Assembly: GCF_003002825.1 (NCBI RefSeq)
Contig: NZ_PVTE01000020.1
Location: forward strand, 33,249 to 97,248
Length of the DNA: 64,000 bases
Direction of reading: 5' to 3'
Origin: Spirosoma oryzae
GTDB taxonomy: Bacteria; Bacteroidota; Bacteroidia; Cytophagales; Spirosomataceae
The notes below the pieces were generated by a model. It was not told where the DNA came from, did no database searches, and was given only the letters and a program-made list of their open reading frames with translations. The stretch's first letter is position 1, and each line of letters begins with the position of its first letter. The translations under genes and the position numbers were made by a program. Below, piece after piece: positions 33,347 through 41,820 of this stretch.

Positions 33347-35410
33347 CTATCTCACCCCCGCTCGCCGGAACGCTGATTGAAGCTGCCGGAGGGCGGGGTT
33401 TTTTAAACTGATCGAGTCGCGGGCCTGATCGCTAAGCCGGTTGGCGACACGTTCCGACAAGTACCAGCCCAGCGGATACCGATCGTTATAAGCCAGCCGA
33501 AGCGTCAGGTAATTGGTGCGCGGATTGGCAAAGCGATCGACAAACGAGTTGAACATATTGTCGCGGGTGATCGACCCGTTGTCCCAGGCGTTGAAAAAGC
33601 CCAGCAGCGGAATCCGGATAATCTGCATCACCGACTGCGCCCGCGTCGTTCGACCCATGGTGTTGCTGTTCTGGATAAACAGAATGTAGGGGACGACCGT
33701 AGCCTGCCCTGTCGAATCCAGTCGGCGAATCGACGGAACGAGGTTGTTCAGCAACTGGAAGCAGGTTTCAACGCCCGAGTTATCAAAATAGCCCCCGTCG
33801 ACCACATGGCCACCGTAGGGCTGCGTAATCCCGTTTGTGGGCGCACTGTCGCGGATCAGTGCGCCATTGGTCACCACCGGAAAACGACTGCACAGCGAAG
33901 CCGCCGTTTTCAAGGGCACGTCGTGACCCAGTAAGTCAACCGTCGACACAACGTCCCGGAAATAACGGCTGTCCAGTTTCAGGTTCGACGTGATAACCTT
34001 TTGCCCCGACTCCGCCAGTGTACCGTTCAGCAACAGCGAGGGCAGGTCGTAATTGTAACCATTGGGCCGCTGGTATAGGCTCGTTACGGCACTGTCGAGC
34101 GTTGACAGCCCCAGGTTGCGCTGGTACGAATCGGCCCACGAATCTTCCAGCCACTTGCCCCGCTCCAGCGCCGGTATGGCCACGGGCGACAGGCGCTGAA
34201 TGGCTTCCGGGAATAATAAAGCCGCCGACACCGCCGACAGATAATCATCCCGGATGACCCGACGGAACTGCGAGAAGCGATGAATACGCCGGGCTTCGGC
34301 AACGTCGCGCAGGAAGGCTGTATAAAACACCGTCCCCACGCCCCCACCCGAGACGCCACTCAGCGCATACACATGGCGACTGAAGCCCGGAATGATGGAG
34401 TCGAGCCGGATGAGCGTTTCGGCGGTCCAGTTCAGCGCCCGGATGCCGCCCCCTTCAGCTGCGACGAGTAGCAACGGGATGGTGTCTTTGGCAGAAGGGC
34501 GTCCCGCGACTCCACGCCGGGCGACTCCACGCTGGGCGACACTACGCCGGGCTTCTACCCAGCGGGCGAAATGCGCGTCGACGGTCGGGCGGTTACTAAT
34601 TTGGGCAACGGATGTGTCGGTGGCGGTCCGAACCGTTGTGTTGTCGTTGAAAGCGCTAACCGTTACGAAGTACAGGCCGACCACCAGCAGCAAAGGCCGA
34701 TAGCGGTAGTCGTTGAAGTACACCAGCAGGCTTCCCCAAAACGTGTACACCGAAATGCCGAACAGAATAACGGCCGTCGGGCGGAAATACCGGGCGATAC
34801 CCCATTGCACCGGCAGGCTGAACAGAATCAGCAGTACAGCCGTCAAGATAAAGCCAATTGAAACGACAAGCCGCCCCAGCGGATGCCGCCACAACGTCCG
34901 AACGTCCTGCACGATACTGGTATAGCGATTCCGGAATATCCAGCGGGTAGGTACCGCGAAAACAGGAACGTGCTGCTCGACCAGCCGAAACGACCACAGC
35001 ATCAGGCCACTCATGCCCATCAGCAGAAAAGGCTGCGGATGCATCGGTTCCCAGAACGCAAAGGCAAGAATCAGGCTCGGCAGCATACCGCCCAGCCGGG
35101 GAAGCCAGCGCAGTAGCATATCCATCGCCGGACTAAGCCGTAACCCAACCGGCGATACGTGCAGAATAAGTCGTGTACTGCTGTAGACCGTCCAGCTCCA
35201 GAGAAAGGCACCGATTAGAATAAACAGGAATAGCGGACTGCCAACACCGGAGCTGATAACCGCTTCGATCATATCCCCCGCCTGATCGGTACCCGTCAGG
35301 ATGTACAGGGCGATCAGTAGGGTAATGATAACAATCAGAGCGTTGCGCTGCGTCTGGTAAAACGCAACCACGTAGTCGCGGACGGTGCTGACAAACGGAA
35401 TGTACGGCAT
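33347..35410 (-). CDS. Patatin-like phospholipase with N-terminal membrane domain
   Basis: The first 270 of 687 residues hold several membrane helices (about seven by eye). A linker with a pentapeptide repeat (RRSVA, QRGVA, RRGVA) spans about 285-305. The patatin fold follows, with the oxyanion loop EGGGIRA (about 319), the nucleophile in SGVSGGG (about 355), and the catalytic Asp in VVDGGYFDNSG (about 537). Patatin enzymes release acyl chains from lipids with a Ser-Asp dyad. The membrane domain would place it in the bilayer. The repeat is listed separately. The substrate is unknown. Confidence 0.85.
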   Translation of the reverse strand: MPYIPFVSTVRDYVVAFYQTQRNALIVIITLLIALYILTGTDQAGDMIEAVISSGVGSPLFLFILIGAFLWSWTVYSSTRLILHVSPVGLRLSPAMDMLLRWLPRLGGMLPSLILAFAFWEPMHPQPFLLMGMSGLMLWSFRLVEQHVPVFAVPTRWIFRNRYTSIVQDVRTLWRHPLGRLVVSIGFILTAVLLILFSLPVQWGIARYFRPTAVILFGISVYTFWGSLLVYFNDYRYRPLLLVVGLYFVTVSAFNDNTTVRTATDTSVAQISNRPTVDAHFARWVEARRSVAQRGVARRGVAGRPSAKDTIPLLLVAAEGGGIRALNWTAETLIRLDSIIPGFSRHVYALSGVSGGGVGTVFYTAFLRDVAEARRIHRFSQFRRVIRDDYLSAVSAALLFPEAIQRLSPVAIPALERGKWLEDSWADSYQRNLGLSTLDSAVTSLYQRPNGYNYDLPSLLLNGTLAESGQKVITSNLKLDSRYFRDVVSTVDLLGHDVPLKTAASLCSRFPVVTNGALIRDSAPTNGITQPYGGHVVDGGYFDNSGVETCFQLLNNLVPSIRRLDSTGQATVVPYILFIQNSNTMGRTTRAQSVMQIIRIPLLGFFNAWDNGSITRDNMFNSFVDRFANPRTNYLTLRLAYNDRYPLGWYLSERVANRLSDQARDSISLKNPALRQLQSAFRRAGVR
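34506..34550. repeat. 15-bp minisatellite inside the patatin gene
   Basis: Three 15-base units of the form GCGACTCCACGCCGG begin at 34506, 34521 and 34536 and keep the reading frame, encoding three copies of a five-residue unit (RGVA core) in the linker. A partial fourth unit follows. Confidence 0.85.
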
Positions 35411-35424
35411 GAGCGCAGTAGCTA

Positions 35425-35454
35425 GAAAACGGGCGTTGATCCGTAAACGCCCGT
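35425..35454 (-). terminator. Terminator between OPT transporter and patatin genes
   Basis: On the minus strand ACGGGCGTT and AACGCCCGT (35454-35446 and 35437-35429) pair as a nine-base stem followed by TTTTC. It lies between the OPT stop and the patatin start. Confidence 0.55.
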
Positions 35455-35470
35455 CGGTAAACGACGCGAT

Positions 35471-37525
35471 TTATGCGCGTGTTACGCCAACTTTGGCCAG
35501 CAACACGGCCAGTCCGACGAAGGCTAGCGCGCCCAGCATCATGTAGCCACCTTCGCCCAGCGCACTTGCCAGCGCCCGTTCCAGCGTCAACGACGTAAGT
35601 GTGTTGTAGATCGACTCATTGACCGATAGCAGGGCCACGGCAACGCCCGCCAGCGCCCCACCGGCGACCAGTCCCGTTGCAAATAGACTGCCCCGGCCCA
35701 GGTCTGCATCCTCTTCGACAGCGCCCTTCCGTTTCGCATTCCAGTCGACAATGGCCTTGACCAGACCACCCGCAAAGATGGGGAGTGTCGTTGACAAAGG
35801 CAGGTAGAGCCCAACGGCAAAGGCCAGTGCGCTGACGCCACAGAGTTCAAACACGAAGGCGATAAACGCGCCGACCAGCACAAACTGCCAGTCGAGGTTA
35901 AAGGAAAGCAGCCCTTTGATCAGCGTCGCCATCAGCGTGCCCTGTGGCGCAGGAAATTTGTCGGAACCGATCGCGTGGGTAATACCCTGCGCCAGCAAAT
36001 CGGGCGTGGGTGTGTCGAGAATTTTGACCGTAGCGCCCACGACCAGCGATGAAACGATAACACCGATGAACAGCGCCATCTGTTGATACTTCGGTGTGGC
36101 CCCGACGAGGTAGCCCGTTTTCAAATCCTGCGACGTAGCCCCCGCATTCGCGGCTGCCACACAGATCATACTGCCCACCACCAGCACCGCCGGTTCGTAG
36201 ACCCGCCCCGTCAGGCCGAAGCCGATGAACACAAGTGCCGTTCCCATGATTGTGGCAATGGTCATCCCCGACACCGGCGACGAACTCGACCCGATCAGCC
36301 CGACGATGCGGCTGGCAACGGTCACGAAGAAAAAGCCGAAGACAATGACTAGTAGGGCGATCAGGGCTTTCGTTAGCAGCGAGTCGCCGGGTATCTGGGG
36401 CAGAACAATCATCAGCGCGATTAGCACAACGCTGCCAATCAGTACGATCCGCACGCTGAGGTCCTGCTCGGTACGCGCCGTCCGTTGACTCGTACTGAGT
36501 TGTTCTTCGGTTTCCATCGCCACTACCGACGACCGGCTAAAGCTCTGTTTGAACGACGAAACGATGGTCGGAATGGTTTTGAGCAACGTCATGAAGCCGC
36601 CCGCCGTTACGGCTCCCGCCCCAATTTGGCGGATGTACGCCCGGTAGATGGCAGCTGCGGTATCAGCGAAAGTATGCGTCTGCGGATTCCAGCCACCCGG
36701 TCCGCCCGCCGTTTGCAGGTTGGTCAGATAGCCCAGCTTTTGCAGTTGCAGCGCAATCGTATCGCCCGGCACTACCGACGCCAGCAGTGGAATCAGCCCC
36801 AGCCACGCCAGAATACCGCCCCCGACCAATACCGCCGAGATACGAAAGCCAATGATGTAACCCACGCCCAGGTACTCCGGCGTAATCTCGCCCGCCACCT
36901 GCGCCGACGGAAAGTACCGATTGGTTTGCTTCGTCGCCCATACCGGTACTTCGGCGATTACGTGCAGCACCTTTTGCAGAAACGCGTAGAGCAACGCCAT
37001 ACCGAGTCCCTGATAAGCCGTTTTGGCAAAGTTGCCCCCACGTTCGCCCGCAATCAGCACCGACGCGCAGGCCGTTCCTTCGGGGTAGGGTAGCGTGCCA
37101 TGCTCCTGCACGATCAGCGACCGGCGCAGCGGAATCATCATTAGCGTACCAACCAGTCCGCCCAGAATAGACAGCGTCAGGATGGTCCAGTAGTTAAAGA
37201 AATCGGCACCGATGCCGTCGGTCAGGAACAGGAAGCCCGGCATGGTGAACACGACGCCCGACGCGATACTTTCGCCCGCCGAGCCGGTCGTCTGAATGAT
37301 GTTGTTTTCGAGAATCGTTGTGTTCAGAAAGCGACGACCCAGCGAAATAGCCAGCACGGCGATAGGAATCGAGGCCGATACCGAAAGCCCCGCTTTCAAC
37401 GACAGATAGACGGTAGCCGCCCCGAAGAGTACACCGAAGACAGCGCCGGTAATAATGGCTTTGAGCGTGAATTCGGCGGGCGATTCGGTAGCGGGAATAA
37501 ATGGTTTGTGTTCAGACGACGTCAT
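35471..37525 (-). CDS. OPT family oligopeptide transporter
   Basis: This 684-residue protein has about 15 predicted helices. It starts with EFTLKAIITGAVFGVLFGAATVYLSLKAGL and has QTTGSAGESIASGVVFTMPGFLF, QEHGTLPYPEGTACA and GATSQDLKTGYLVGATPKYQQ. These are typical of the prokaryotic OPT (EcsC/Y1604-like) branch. It imports small peptides or metal-peptide complexes across the cytoplasmic membrane, probably with protons. No peptidase or regulator is adjacent, except the patatin gene downstream on the same strand. The substrate is unknown. Confidence 0.93.
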   Translation of the reverse strand: MTSSEHKPFIPATESPAEFTLKAIITGAVFGVLFGAATVYLSLKAGLSVSASIPIAVLAISLGRRFLNTTILENNIIQTTGSAGESIASGVVFTMPGFLFLTDGIGADFFNYWTILTLSILGGLVGTLMMIPLRRSLIVQEHGTLPYPEGTACASVLIAGERGGNFAKTAYQGLGMALLYAFLQKVLHVIAEVPVWATKQTNRYFPSAQVAGEITPEYLGVGYIIGFRISAVLVGGGILAWLGLIPLLASVVPGDTIALQLQKLGYLTNLQTAGGPGGWNPQTHTFADTAAAIYRAYIRQIGAGAVTAGGFMTLLKTIPTIVSSFKQSFSRSSVVAMETEEQLSTSQRTARTEQDLSVRIVLIGSVVLIALMIVLPQIPGDSLLTKALIALLVIVFGFFFVTVASRIVGLIGSSSSPVSGMTIATIMGTALVFIGFGLTGRVYEPAVLVVGSMICVAAANAGATSQDLKTGYLVGATPKYQQMALFIGVIVSSLVVGATVKILDTPTPDLLAQGITHAIGSDKFPAPQGTLMATLIKGLLSFNLDWQFVLVGAFIAFVFELCGVSALAFAVGLYLPLSTTLPIFAGGLVKAIVDWNAKRKGAVEEDADLGRGSLFATGLVAGGALAGVAVALLSVNESIYNTLTSLTLERALASALGEGGYMMLGALAFVGLAVLLAKVGVTRA

Positions 37526-37601
37526 GAGCGGACTAAAAGAGTAGTCGAGTGGGGTAAGCTACGAAGCCCGGCGCACAATGCATAAAGTTTGCCGGACTAG
37601 C

Positions 37602-37632
37602 TTGCAATTTACGGCCCTTTGCGCCACATTTG
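37602..37632 (+). promoter_or_regulatory. Possible promoter of tRNA-Gly
   Basis: TTG at 37602-37604 and the near-consensus CACATTTG at 37625-37632 are 20 bases apart. The second element ends 11 bases before the tRNA 5' end. Confidence 0.35.
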
Positions 37633-37643
37633 TCTTCCTCAAC

Positions 37644-37716
37644 GCGGGAGTAGCTCAGTTGGTAGAGCGGCAGCTTCCCAAGCTGCAGGTCGTGAGTTCG
37701 AGACTCATTTCCCGCT
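37644..37716 (+). tRNA. tRNA-Gly (anticodon CCC)
   Basis: The 73-base cloverleaf folds cleanly. The acceptor arm is GCGGGAG with TTCCCGC, the D-arm is GCTC/GAGC, and the anticodon stem GCAGC/GCTGC has loop TTCCCAA (anticodon CCC). The T-arm loop is TTCGAGA, and the discriminator base is T at 37716. CCA is not encoded. The anticodon reads GGG glycine codons, a minor species in most genomes. Confidence 0.95.
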
Positions 37717-37720
37717 CATA

Positions 37721-37766
37721 AACGAACAGCCGATTAACAAACATGTTAGTCGGCTGCTTTCGTTTT
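37721..37766 (+). terminator. Hairpin terminator after tRNA-Gly
   Basis: AACGAACAGCCGATTAAC (37721-37738) pairs with GTTAGTCGGCTG plus TTCGTT (37745-37764) with one internal bulge and ends in TTTT. Confidence 0.7.
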
Positions 37767-37877
37767 GGGAAGTTGGTTGTGCTTATTAGACCGGTTACTT
37801 GCTGCATACCATCAGCAGTGGGCAACAAAAACGGGGGAATGGCCAACATTTAGCCGTATCCGGGGCTTTACGCTCAT

Positions 37878-38486
37878 ATGGCTACTCCTTCTAAGACTAC
37901 CACTGCGCTCTCCTTAACCGAATCGCCGGGTCGGCAACTACTGGAAAGTTCACTCAACGATTATGTTGCCTTTCTGCGTCGCCAACCCGCTTTCTGCGGT
38001 ACGCCCGAGCAGCATCAGGCGCTCGTCAAGCACGTCGCGCAGGGGAACGAGCTGATTAAACTGGTGAGTGCAGAACGACTCAAAATTACCCGGCAGCTCG
38101 ATCAGCAAAAGCACGACTGGATGGCGATCGAAAAACAACTGACCGATCCCATCGTAAAGGCCATGCAGCCGCTGAAAGATGCGGTTGATCATTACAATCG
38201 GGAAATGCTGCGCGTGCAGGAACATCAGCAGGCCGAACTGGCACCGGTTGATTCGACAGACGGTACTAAGGAGTCGACTGACTGGCTGAGTCCACAGATT
38301 GATGCCATCAGCTTACCCAAGAATGTCAAGCTCGACTGGCGATTCGACGTGGTCGACGTTAATCAGTTGCCCAACGGTTACTGGAAAATTGACGAAGCGG
38401 CTATAAAAGCGGCTATTGCTGACGGAGCCCGCGAGATTCCCGGCTTGCGCATCTACGCCGAACCGGTAACGACGTTTAGGAAATAA
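37878..38486 (+). CDS. Phage-like protein of unknown function
   Basis: This 202-residue soluble protein has an N-terminal helical half rich in Gln and Lys (residues 20-120, coiled-coil-like). In the C-terminal 60 residues LDWRFDVVDVNQLPNGYWKID is followed by EAAIKAAIADGAREIPGLRIY. From memory that tail is shared by small proteins in early regions of phages and prophages, where they sit by single-strand annealing genes. No other phage gene is near. It is 162 bases after a tRNA gene, a common phage entry point, but no duplicated tRNA end was found. It may be a domesticated or residual phage gene. Confidence 0.65.
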   Translation: MATPSKTTTALSLTESPGRQLLESSLNDYVAFLRRQPAFCGTPEQHQALVKHVAQGNELIKLVSAERLKITRQLDQQKHDWMAIEKQLTDPIVKAMQPLKDAVDHYNREMLRVQEHQQAELAPVDSTDGTKESTDWLSPQIDAISLPKNVKLDWRFDVVDVNQLPNGYWKIDEAAIKAAIADGAREIPGLRIYAEPVTTFRK

Positions 38487-38527
38487 TTACTTTGAAAACG
38501 GTCTATTGGCCGCTCATCAGCATTACA

Positions 38528-38548
38528 TGCCCGGTCACAAACCGGGCA
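38528..38548. terminator. Hairpin between convergent genes
   Basis: TGCCCGGT (38528-38535) pairs with ACCGGGCA (38541-38548) around CACAA. No T-run follows on either strand, so termination is only suggested. Confidence 0.4.
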
Positions 38549-38553
38549 GATGG

Positions 38554-39492
38554 CTACGATTTCAACGCTTTTGGTAAGTAGCCGTATCGACGCTTGAAAG
38601 CCGCCGTAAAATGATGTGGGTGTTTATACCCAATTCGGTCAGCCACTTCGTTGACCAGCAGTCTTTCGTCCAGTAAAAGCCGTTTAGCTTCTTCCATGCG
38701 GACCTCAGTAACGTAGCCGAAGACTGTTGTGTTGAAAAGGACTTTGAATCCATGTTTCAATTTTTGCTGATTGATGCCAACCTGTCTGGCTAAATCAAGA
38801 AGCGATCCCGGCTGTTCATAGTGCGCATCAATCTGGTTTTTCACTTCATACAGACAATCTATGTCTCGCGCACTCAGCGTGATCGGTCGTAGTGCCGGTA
38901 ATCCGTCCAACTGCTGTACCTGTACCAGAAACAGCTCGATAGCTTTTGCTTCCAGATATAACTCCCTGAGGTGACCTTGATACGTCGTCTGCTGCATCTG
39001 CGTGATCAGCGCGTGCATCGCCGGTACGACCCGCGCCGAAAAGGTTAGATCGGGCGATGGGAGCCTAGGCTGAACCGGGAAGTTGGTCAGGAACGGGCTT
39101 TCATTGGTTAGCAGACGAGTAAAGAAACCTTCCGATAAACTCAGTTCAAAAAAAAGACGGGGACGACTACTTGTGGCAGCTAAGTGCAAATCATAGGCAT
39201 GCGCCGGCTCTCTGTAAACGACAAACTGGTTCTCGGCCAACGTACCAGCTTTCGGACGTTTGGGAAACCCGCTATCGGTCAAACGAATATGAGACACTAC
39301 AGCGGTTCGGGACGGATGAACGGTTAGCGTCTGTGGGGCCGGATTCAGGTAGGTGCCCCAGGTCAAGCCGAAGTCGTCGAACCGGATCTCGCTGGTGTGT
39401 AGTGTATAGCCCAACGTTTGTTGGCTTGTTTGTGCTGTTTCCTGCGGGTCAGATTGCCGTTGATTTTCGCCGGGCTGGTACGTCGTTTTCAT
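38554..39492 (-). CDS. AraC family transcriptional regulator
   Basis: This 312-residue protein has a variable N-terminal sensing half (about 1-200). The AraC/XylS double helix-turn-helix follows at about 210-312 (LLDLARQVGINQQKLKHGFK, then VADRIGYKHPHHFTAAFKRRYGYLPKAL). It is divergently transcribed from an NmrA-like gene, and the 89-base space carries phased GTTTT repeats upstream of its start that could be its operator. It is likely the regulator of that neighbour. The signal is unknown. Confidence 0.9.
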   Translation of the reverse strand: MKTTYQPGENQRQSDPQETAQTSQQTLGYTLHTSEIRFDDFGLTWGTYLNPAPQTLTVHPSRTAVVSHIRLTDSGFPKRPKAGTLAENQFVVYREPAHAYDLHLAATSSRPRLFFELSLSEGFFTRLLTNESPFLTNFPVQPRLPSPDLTFSARVVPAMHALITQMQQTTYQGHLRELYLEAKAIELFLVQVQQLDGLPALRPITLSARDIDCLYEVKNQIDAHYEQPGSLLDLARQVGINQQKLKHGFKVLFNTTVFGYVTEVRMEEAKRLLLDERLLVNEVADRIGYKHPHHFTAAFKRRYGYLPKALKS

Positions 39493-39497
39493 GACTT

Positions 39498-39530
39498 CGT
39501 TTTACGTTGTTTTGACGCCGTTTTGCGTTG
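39498..39530. promoter_or_regulatory. Phased direct repeats, candidate AraC operator
   Basis: CGTTTTACGTTG (39498-39509) and CGTTTTGCGTTG (39519-39530) repeat at a 21-base distance, with GTTTTGACG in between at 39509. Three GTTTT cores thus occur at 10 and 11 base steps on one face of the helix, directly upstream of the AraC start. Confidence 0.6.
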
Positions 39531-39531
39531 A

Positions 39532-39560
39532 TTGTCAGCTATTGACGCTACCTACTTTTG
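39532..39560 (+). promoter_or_regulatory. Bacteroidota promoter of the NmrA-like gene
   Basis: TTG at 39532-39534 and TACTTTTG at 39553-39560 are 18 bases apart, near the expected spacing. The box ends 21 bases before the ATG at 39582. Confidence 0.6.
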
Positions 39561-39581
39561 GGTCGGTAACTAACATGAACA

Positions 39582-40448
39582 ATGAGCCAGACAACAATTA
39601 CCCTCTTCGGGGCTACCGGTAAAATAGGCATAGAAGTACTACAGCTATTATCCGATGCGAAGGTCAGTACACGGGCTGTAACCCGAAACATACAGAAAGC
39701 AGTTTCATTACCGTATATAAACTGGGTCGAAGCTGATATGAACGACCCTGTCAGTCTGGAGCCGACCATTGACGCGGGGCAGTGCTTGTTTCTGCTGTCG
39801 CCCATGAGTGAGCATATGGTCAGGCAGCAAATCAACGTTATCGAGGTGGCGCGACGGAAAGCGGCCGCGCATATTGTCAAACTATCGTCCGGTGCTGTCG
39901 ATGTGAACGCCAGTCAACCCATTGCACGGGCGCACGGTCAGATTGAAGCGGCCCTGCACCATTCGGATCTCAACTGGACTATGTTGCGTCCGAATGGGTT
40001 TATGCAGAACTGGTTAGGCGAACTGGCCCACACTGTTCGCCACGAACGTACAATCTATGAGACTACCGGCGACGGAAAGCGGGCGTTTATCGACCTGCGG
40101 GATATTGCAGCGGTTGCTTATACGATTCTGACACAACCACGGGAGCATCGCCACAAAGCGTATTTCCTTACCGGTGGGGAAGCCGTGAGCTACCGACAGC
40201 TAGCCAGCTGTATCGCCCGAACAATTGGTCAACCCGTAACCTATATTGATCTTGAGCCTGATCAGGCCCGACAGCGCATGGCCCAGAAAGGAATGCCGTC
40301 CTGGTTGATCGATACAGTTTTGGCCTACGCGCAGGAACAGCGTAATGGGCAGGCGGATGTCGTTAGCGATGCTGTTCCGCTGATTCTGGCTAAACCGGCT
40401 CGGACCATGGAAGCCTTTATCGCTGAACACGCCCGGCAGTTTGTCTGA
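39582..40448 (+). CDS. NmrA-like NAD(P)-binding protein
   Basis: This 288-residue atypical short-chain reductase has the nucleotide motif FGATGKIGIEVLQLL (9-23) and the NmrA/QOR2-type core (HIVKLSSGAV, LNWTMLRPNGFMQNW, FIDLRDIAAVAYTIL). Family members either reduce quinone-like substrates or sense the NADP redox state without catalysis. The classical Tyr-x-x-x-Lys pair is not evident, which fits the NmrA group. It is divergent from an AraC regulator, suggesting that expression is controlled by it. A terminator follows. Confidence 0.85.
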   Translation: MSQTTITLFGATGKIGIEVLQLLSDAKVSTRAVTRNIQKAVSLPYINWVEADMNDPVSLEPTIDAGQCLFLLSPMSEHMVRQQINVIEVARRKAAAHIVKLSSGAVDVNASQPIARAHGQIEAALHHSDLNWTMLRPNGFMQNWLGELAHTVRHERTIYETTGDGKRAFIDLRDIAAVAYTILTQPREHRHKAYFLTGGEAVSYRQLASCIARTIGQPVTYIDLEPDQARQRMAQKGMPSWLIDTVLAYAQEQRNGQADVVSDAVPLILAKPARTMEAFIAEHARQFV

Positions 40449-40507
40449 CGGTAACCCACAACTAGTATCTGTAGTAAAAAGTCAGCGTGGATAATCCATA
40501 CGAACGG

Positions 40508-40539
40508 AAAGGCTGGGCCTGTTGGGTCAGCCTTTTTTT
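40508..40539 (+). terminator. Rho-independent terminator after the NmrA-like gene
   Basis: AAAGGCTG (40508-40515) pairs with CAGCCTTT (40528-40535) and runs into a stretch of T. It lies 60 bases after the stop. Confidence 0.8.
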
Positions 40540-40693
40540 GTTGGGAAAAGGCCAGAGCAAATACCTTGCCCGTACTGCCGAAGGCTACGATACACTCGAT
40601 GCTGTAACGTTGGCCAACTAATTGCTTAGCGATAGACAGGCTGCGCGTACGTGTACCGTATGCGCTACGCTGGTAAGGCGGTAATCCCGGCTA

Positions 40694-40963
40694 TCAGTAA
40701 CGAAATGCTGGCGTTTCGCTCGTTTCATCGGCAAGCCGAATGTCGAACGCGACAGGAATCGTCACGCCATCAGTGGGTGTGTATACCAGTTCGATATGTT
40801 GGCCTGTTTCGTCGGCTTGTTCCAGCAGGTCGAATAGTTTTCGGACGCCTACCAGATAGAACGCTTCCGTTAACAGTTGGCCGTATTGCCAGGCAAAGCT
40901 ACCGCGCTTGGCAACCTGACTCGCTAGTAGATGGTTTTTATACAAGGAAAAGCCGTTTTTCAT
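40694..40963 (-). CDS. Small protein of unknown function
   Basis: This 89-residue protein has a mixed helix-strand pattern (GQLLTEAFYLVGVRKLFDLLEQADETG, then HIELVYTPTDGVTIPVAFDIRL). It has no signal peptide or known motif. The start is ATG at 40963. The frame has reasonable codon usage for this genome, so it is probably real, but the region is AT-richer and partly degenerate. It is convergent with the terminator of the NmrA-like gene and divergent from another small ORF. The family was not recognised. Confidence 0.45.
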   Translation of the reverse strand: MKNGFSLYKNHLLASQVAKRGSFAWQYGQLLTEAFYLVGVRKLFDLLEQADETGQHIELVYTPTDGVTIPVAFDIRLADETSETPAFRY

Positions 40964-41168
40964 AACAAAAGGTAACCGGTTATTTGATTATGTGGCAATA
41001 TATACGCTTACTGGCAGCATTATTGTTACATATGAACACATTAATAAAAAACTTAGTAAATGAATCGCTATCCGGTTGTTTCAGCAGAAACGGCCGTCAG
41101 CACCAATTGACAGGCTGGTGCAACAGACCTGGAATGGCTGTGATTCGATCAACCTCCTCTTTAAAAAA

Positions 41169-41438
41169 ATGGTATCAGTACCTAGTCAAACAGGGTCCGG
41201 TTCGGACCAGTCTACCTTTCGGGAAGCTGCGTTGATGCAAACGTTGCTTAATCTGGCCATTCCCCGTACGGCCCGGTACAGGGGCCATGCCCGGCGCGCC
41301 GATGATACCTATGGCGTAGTGGTTCACACAGCAACCGGGTTCCGTACACTTACGATTACATCGCCGATGCTGGCGTTAGCGCAGGAAGGGATTTTAGTAG
41401 AGCGGGATCGGGCGTCGATTTTACAACAACTCGACTAA
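41169..41438 (+). CDS. Small protein of unknown function
   Basis: The ATG at 41169 gives 89 residues. The frame is open back to 41064 with only TTG and GTG starts, so the true start is unsure. The C-terminal part (ARRADDTYGVVVHTATGFRTLTITSPMLALAQEGILVERDRA) has good local codon usage and looks like a real beta-rich domain. No family was recognised. It lies in a poorly packed stretch between the terminator at 40508 and the beta-helix gene. It could be a shortened remnant of a larger gene. Confidence 0.4.
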   Translation: MVSVPSQTGSGSDQSTFREAALMQTLLNLAIPRTARYRGHARRADDTYGVVVHTATGFRTLTITSPMLALAQEGILVERDRASILQQLD

Positions 41439-41820
41439 CGGTTGGATTGACGCTGATTACTGCACCTTCTCTTGCTGTCTCGTGGGATCGAGCGGCCTCC
41501 CCCTTGCTGTGCTCGACTGGCTCAGTCACCGGCGGTAGCAAGCTGCCAGCGGCTTAGGCCAATGGGCCGGTTTAATGCTATTGGCAAAACTATTGAACCG
41601 GGTGCGCCGATTCAATTAGCCGGTAATAATCAGCAATACACGGCTAAAGCAACGTTGATTGGTTGTATACAACTGACTAAAACTTGCGTAGATGGCACGG
41701 TTTCGATACTGTATATTGAGTTTATAGGAGGGCTGTTCTAAAGAGTGACATCGGTACAGTTTTTGGCAAGCGGAGGATTGGTCAGCGCGATGCTGGCCTA
41801 CGTAACGCTCCTCCATCGAA
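41439..41820. other. Gene-poor gap without supported feature
   Basis: No recognisable gene is seen in 382 bases. An open frame of 59 codons from the ATG at 41562 to 41741 has no known motif and a poor start context. The sequence is lower in GC than its neighbours, with TATTGAG and TATAGGAGG near 41717-41735. It may be the leader of the beta-helix gene or decayed sequence. Confidence 0.5.

Noticed and set aside
37717..38560. Search for a duplicated tRNA-Gly 3' end marking a phage attachment site
   Set aside because: No repeat of the T-arm/acceptor sequence was found downstream of the phage-like gene by eye.
41562..41741. 59-codon ORF before the beta-helix gene
   Set aside because: No recognisable domain, poor codon use and start context; noted only in the gap entry.
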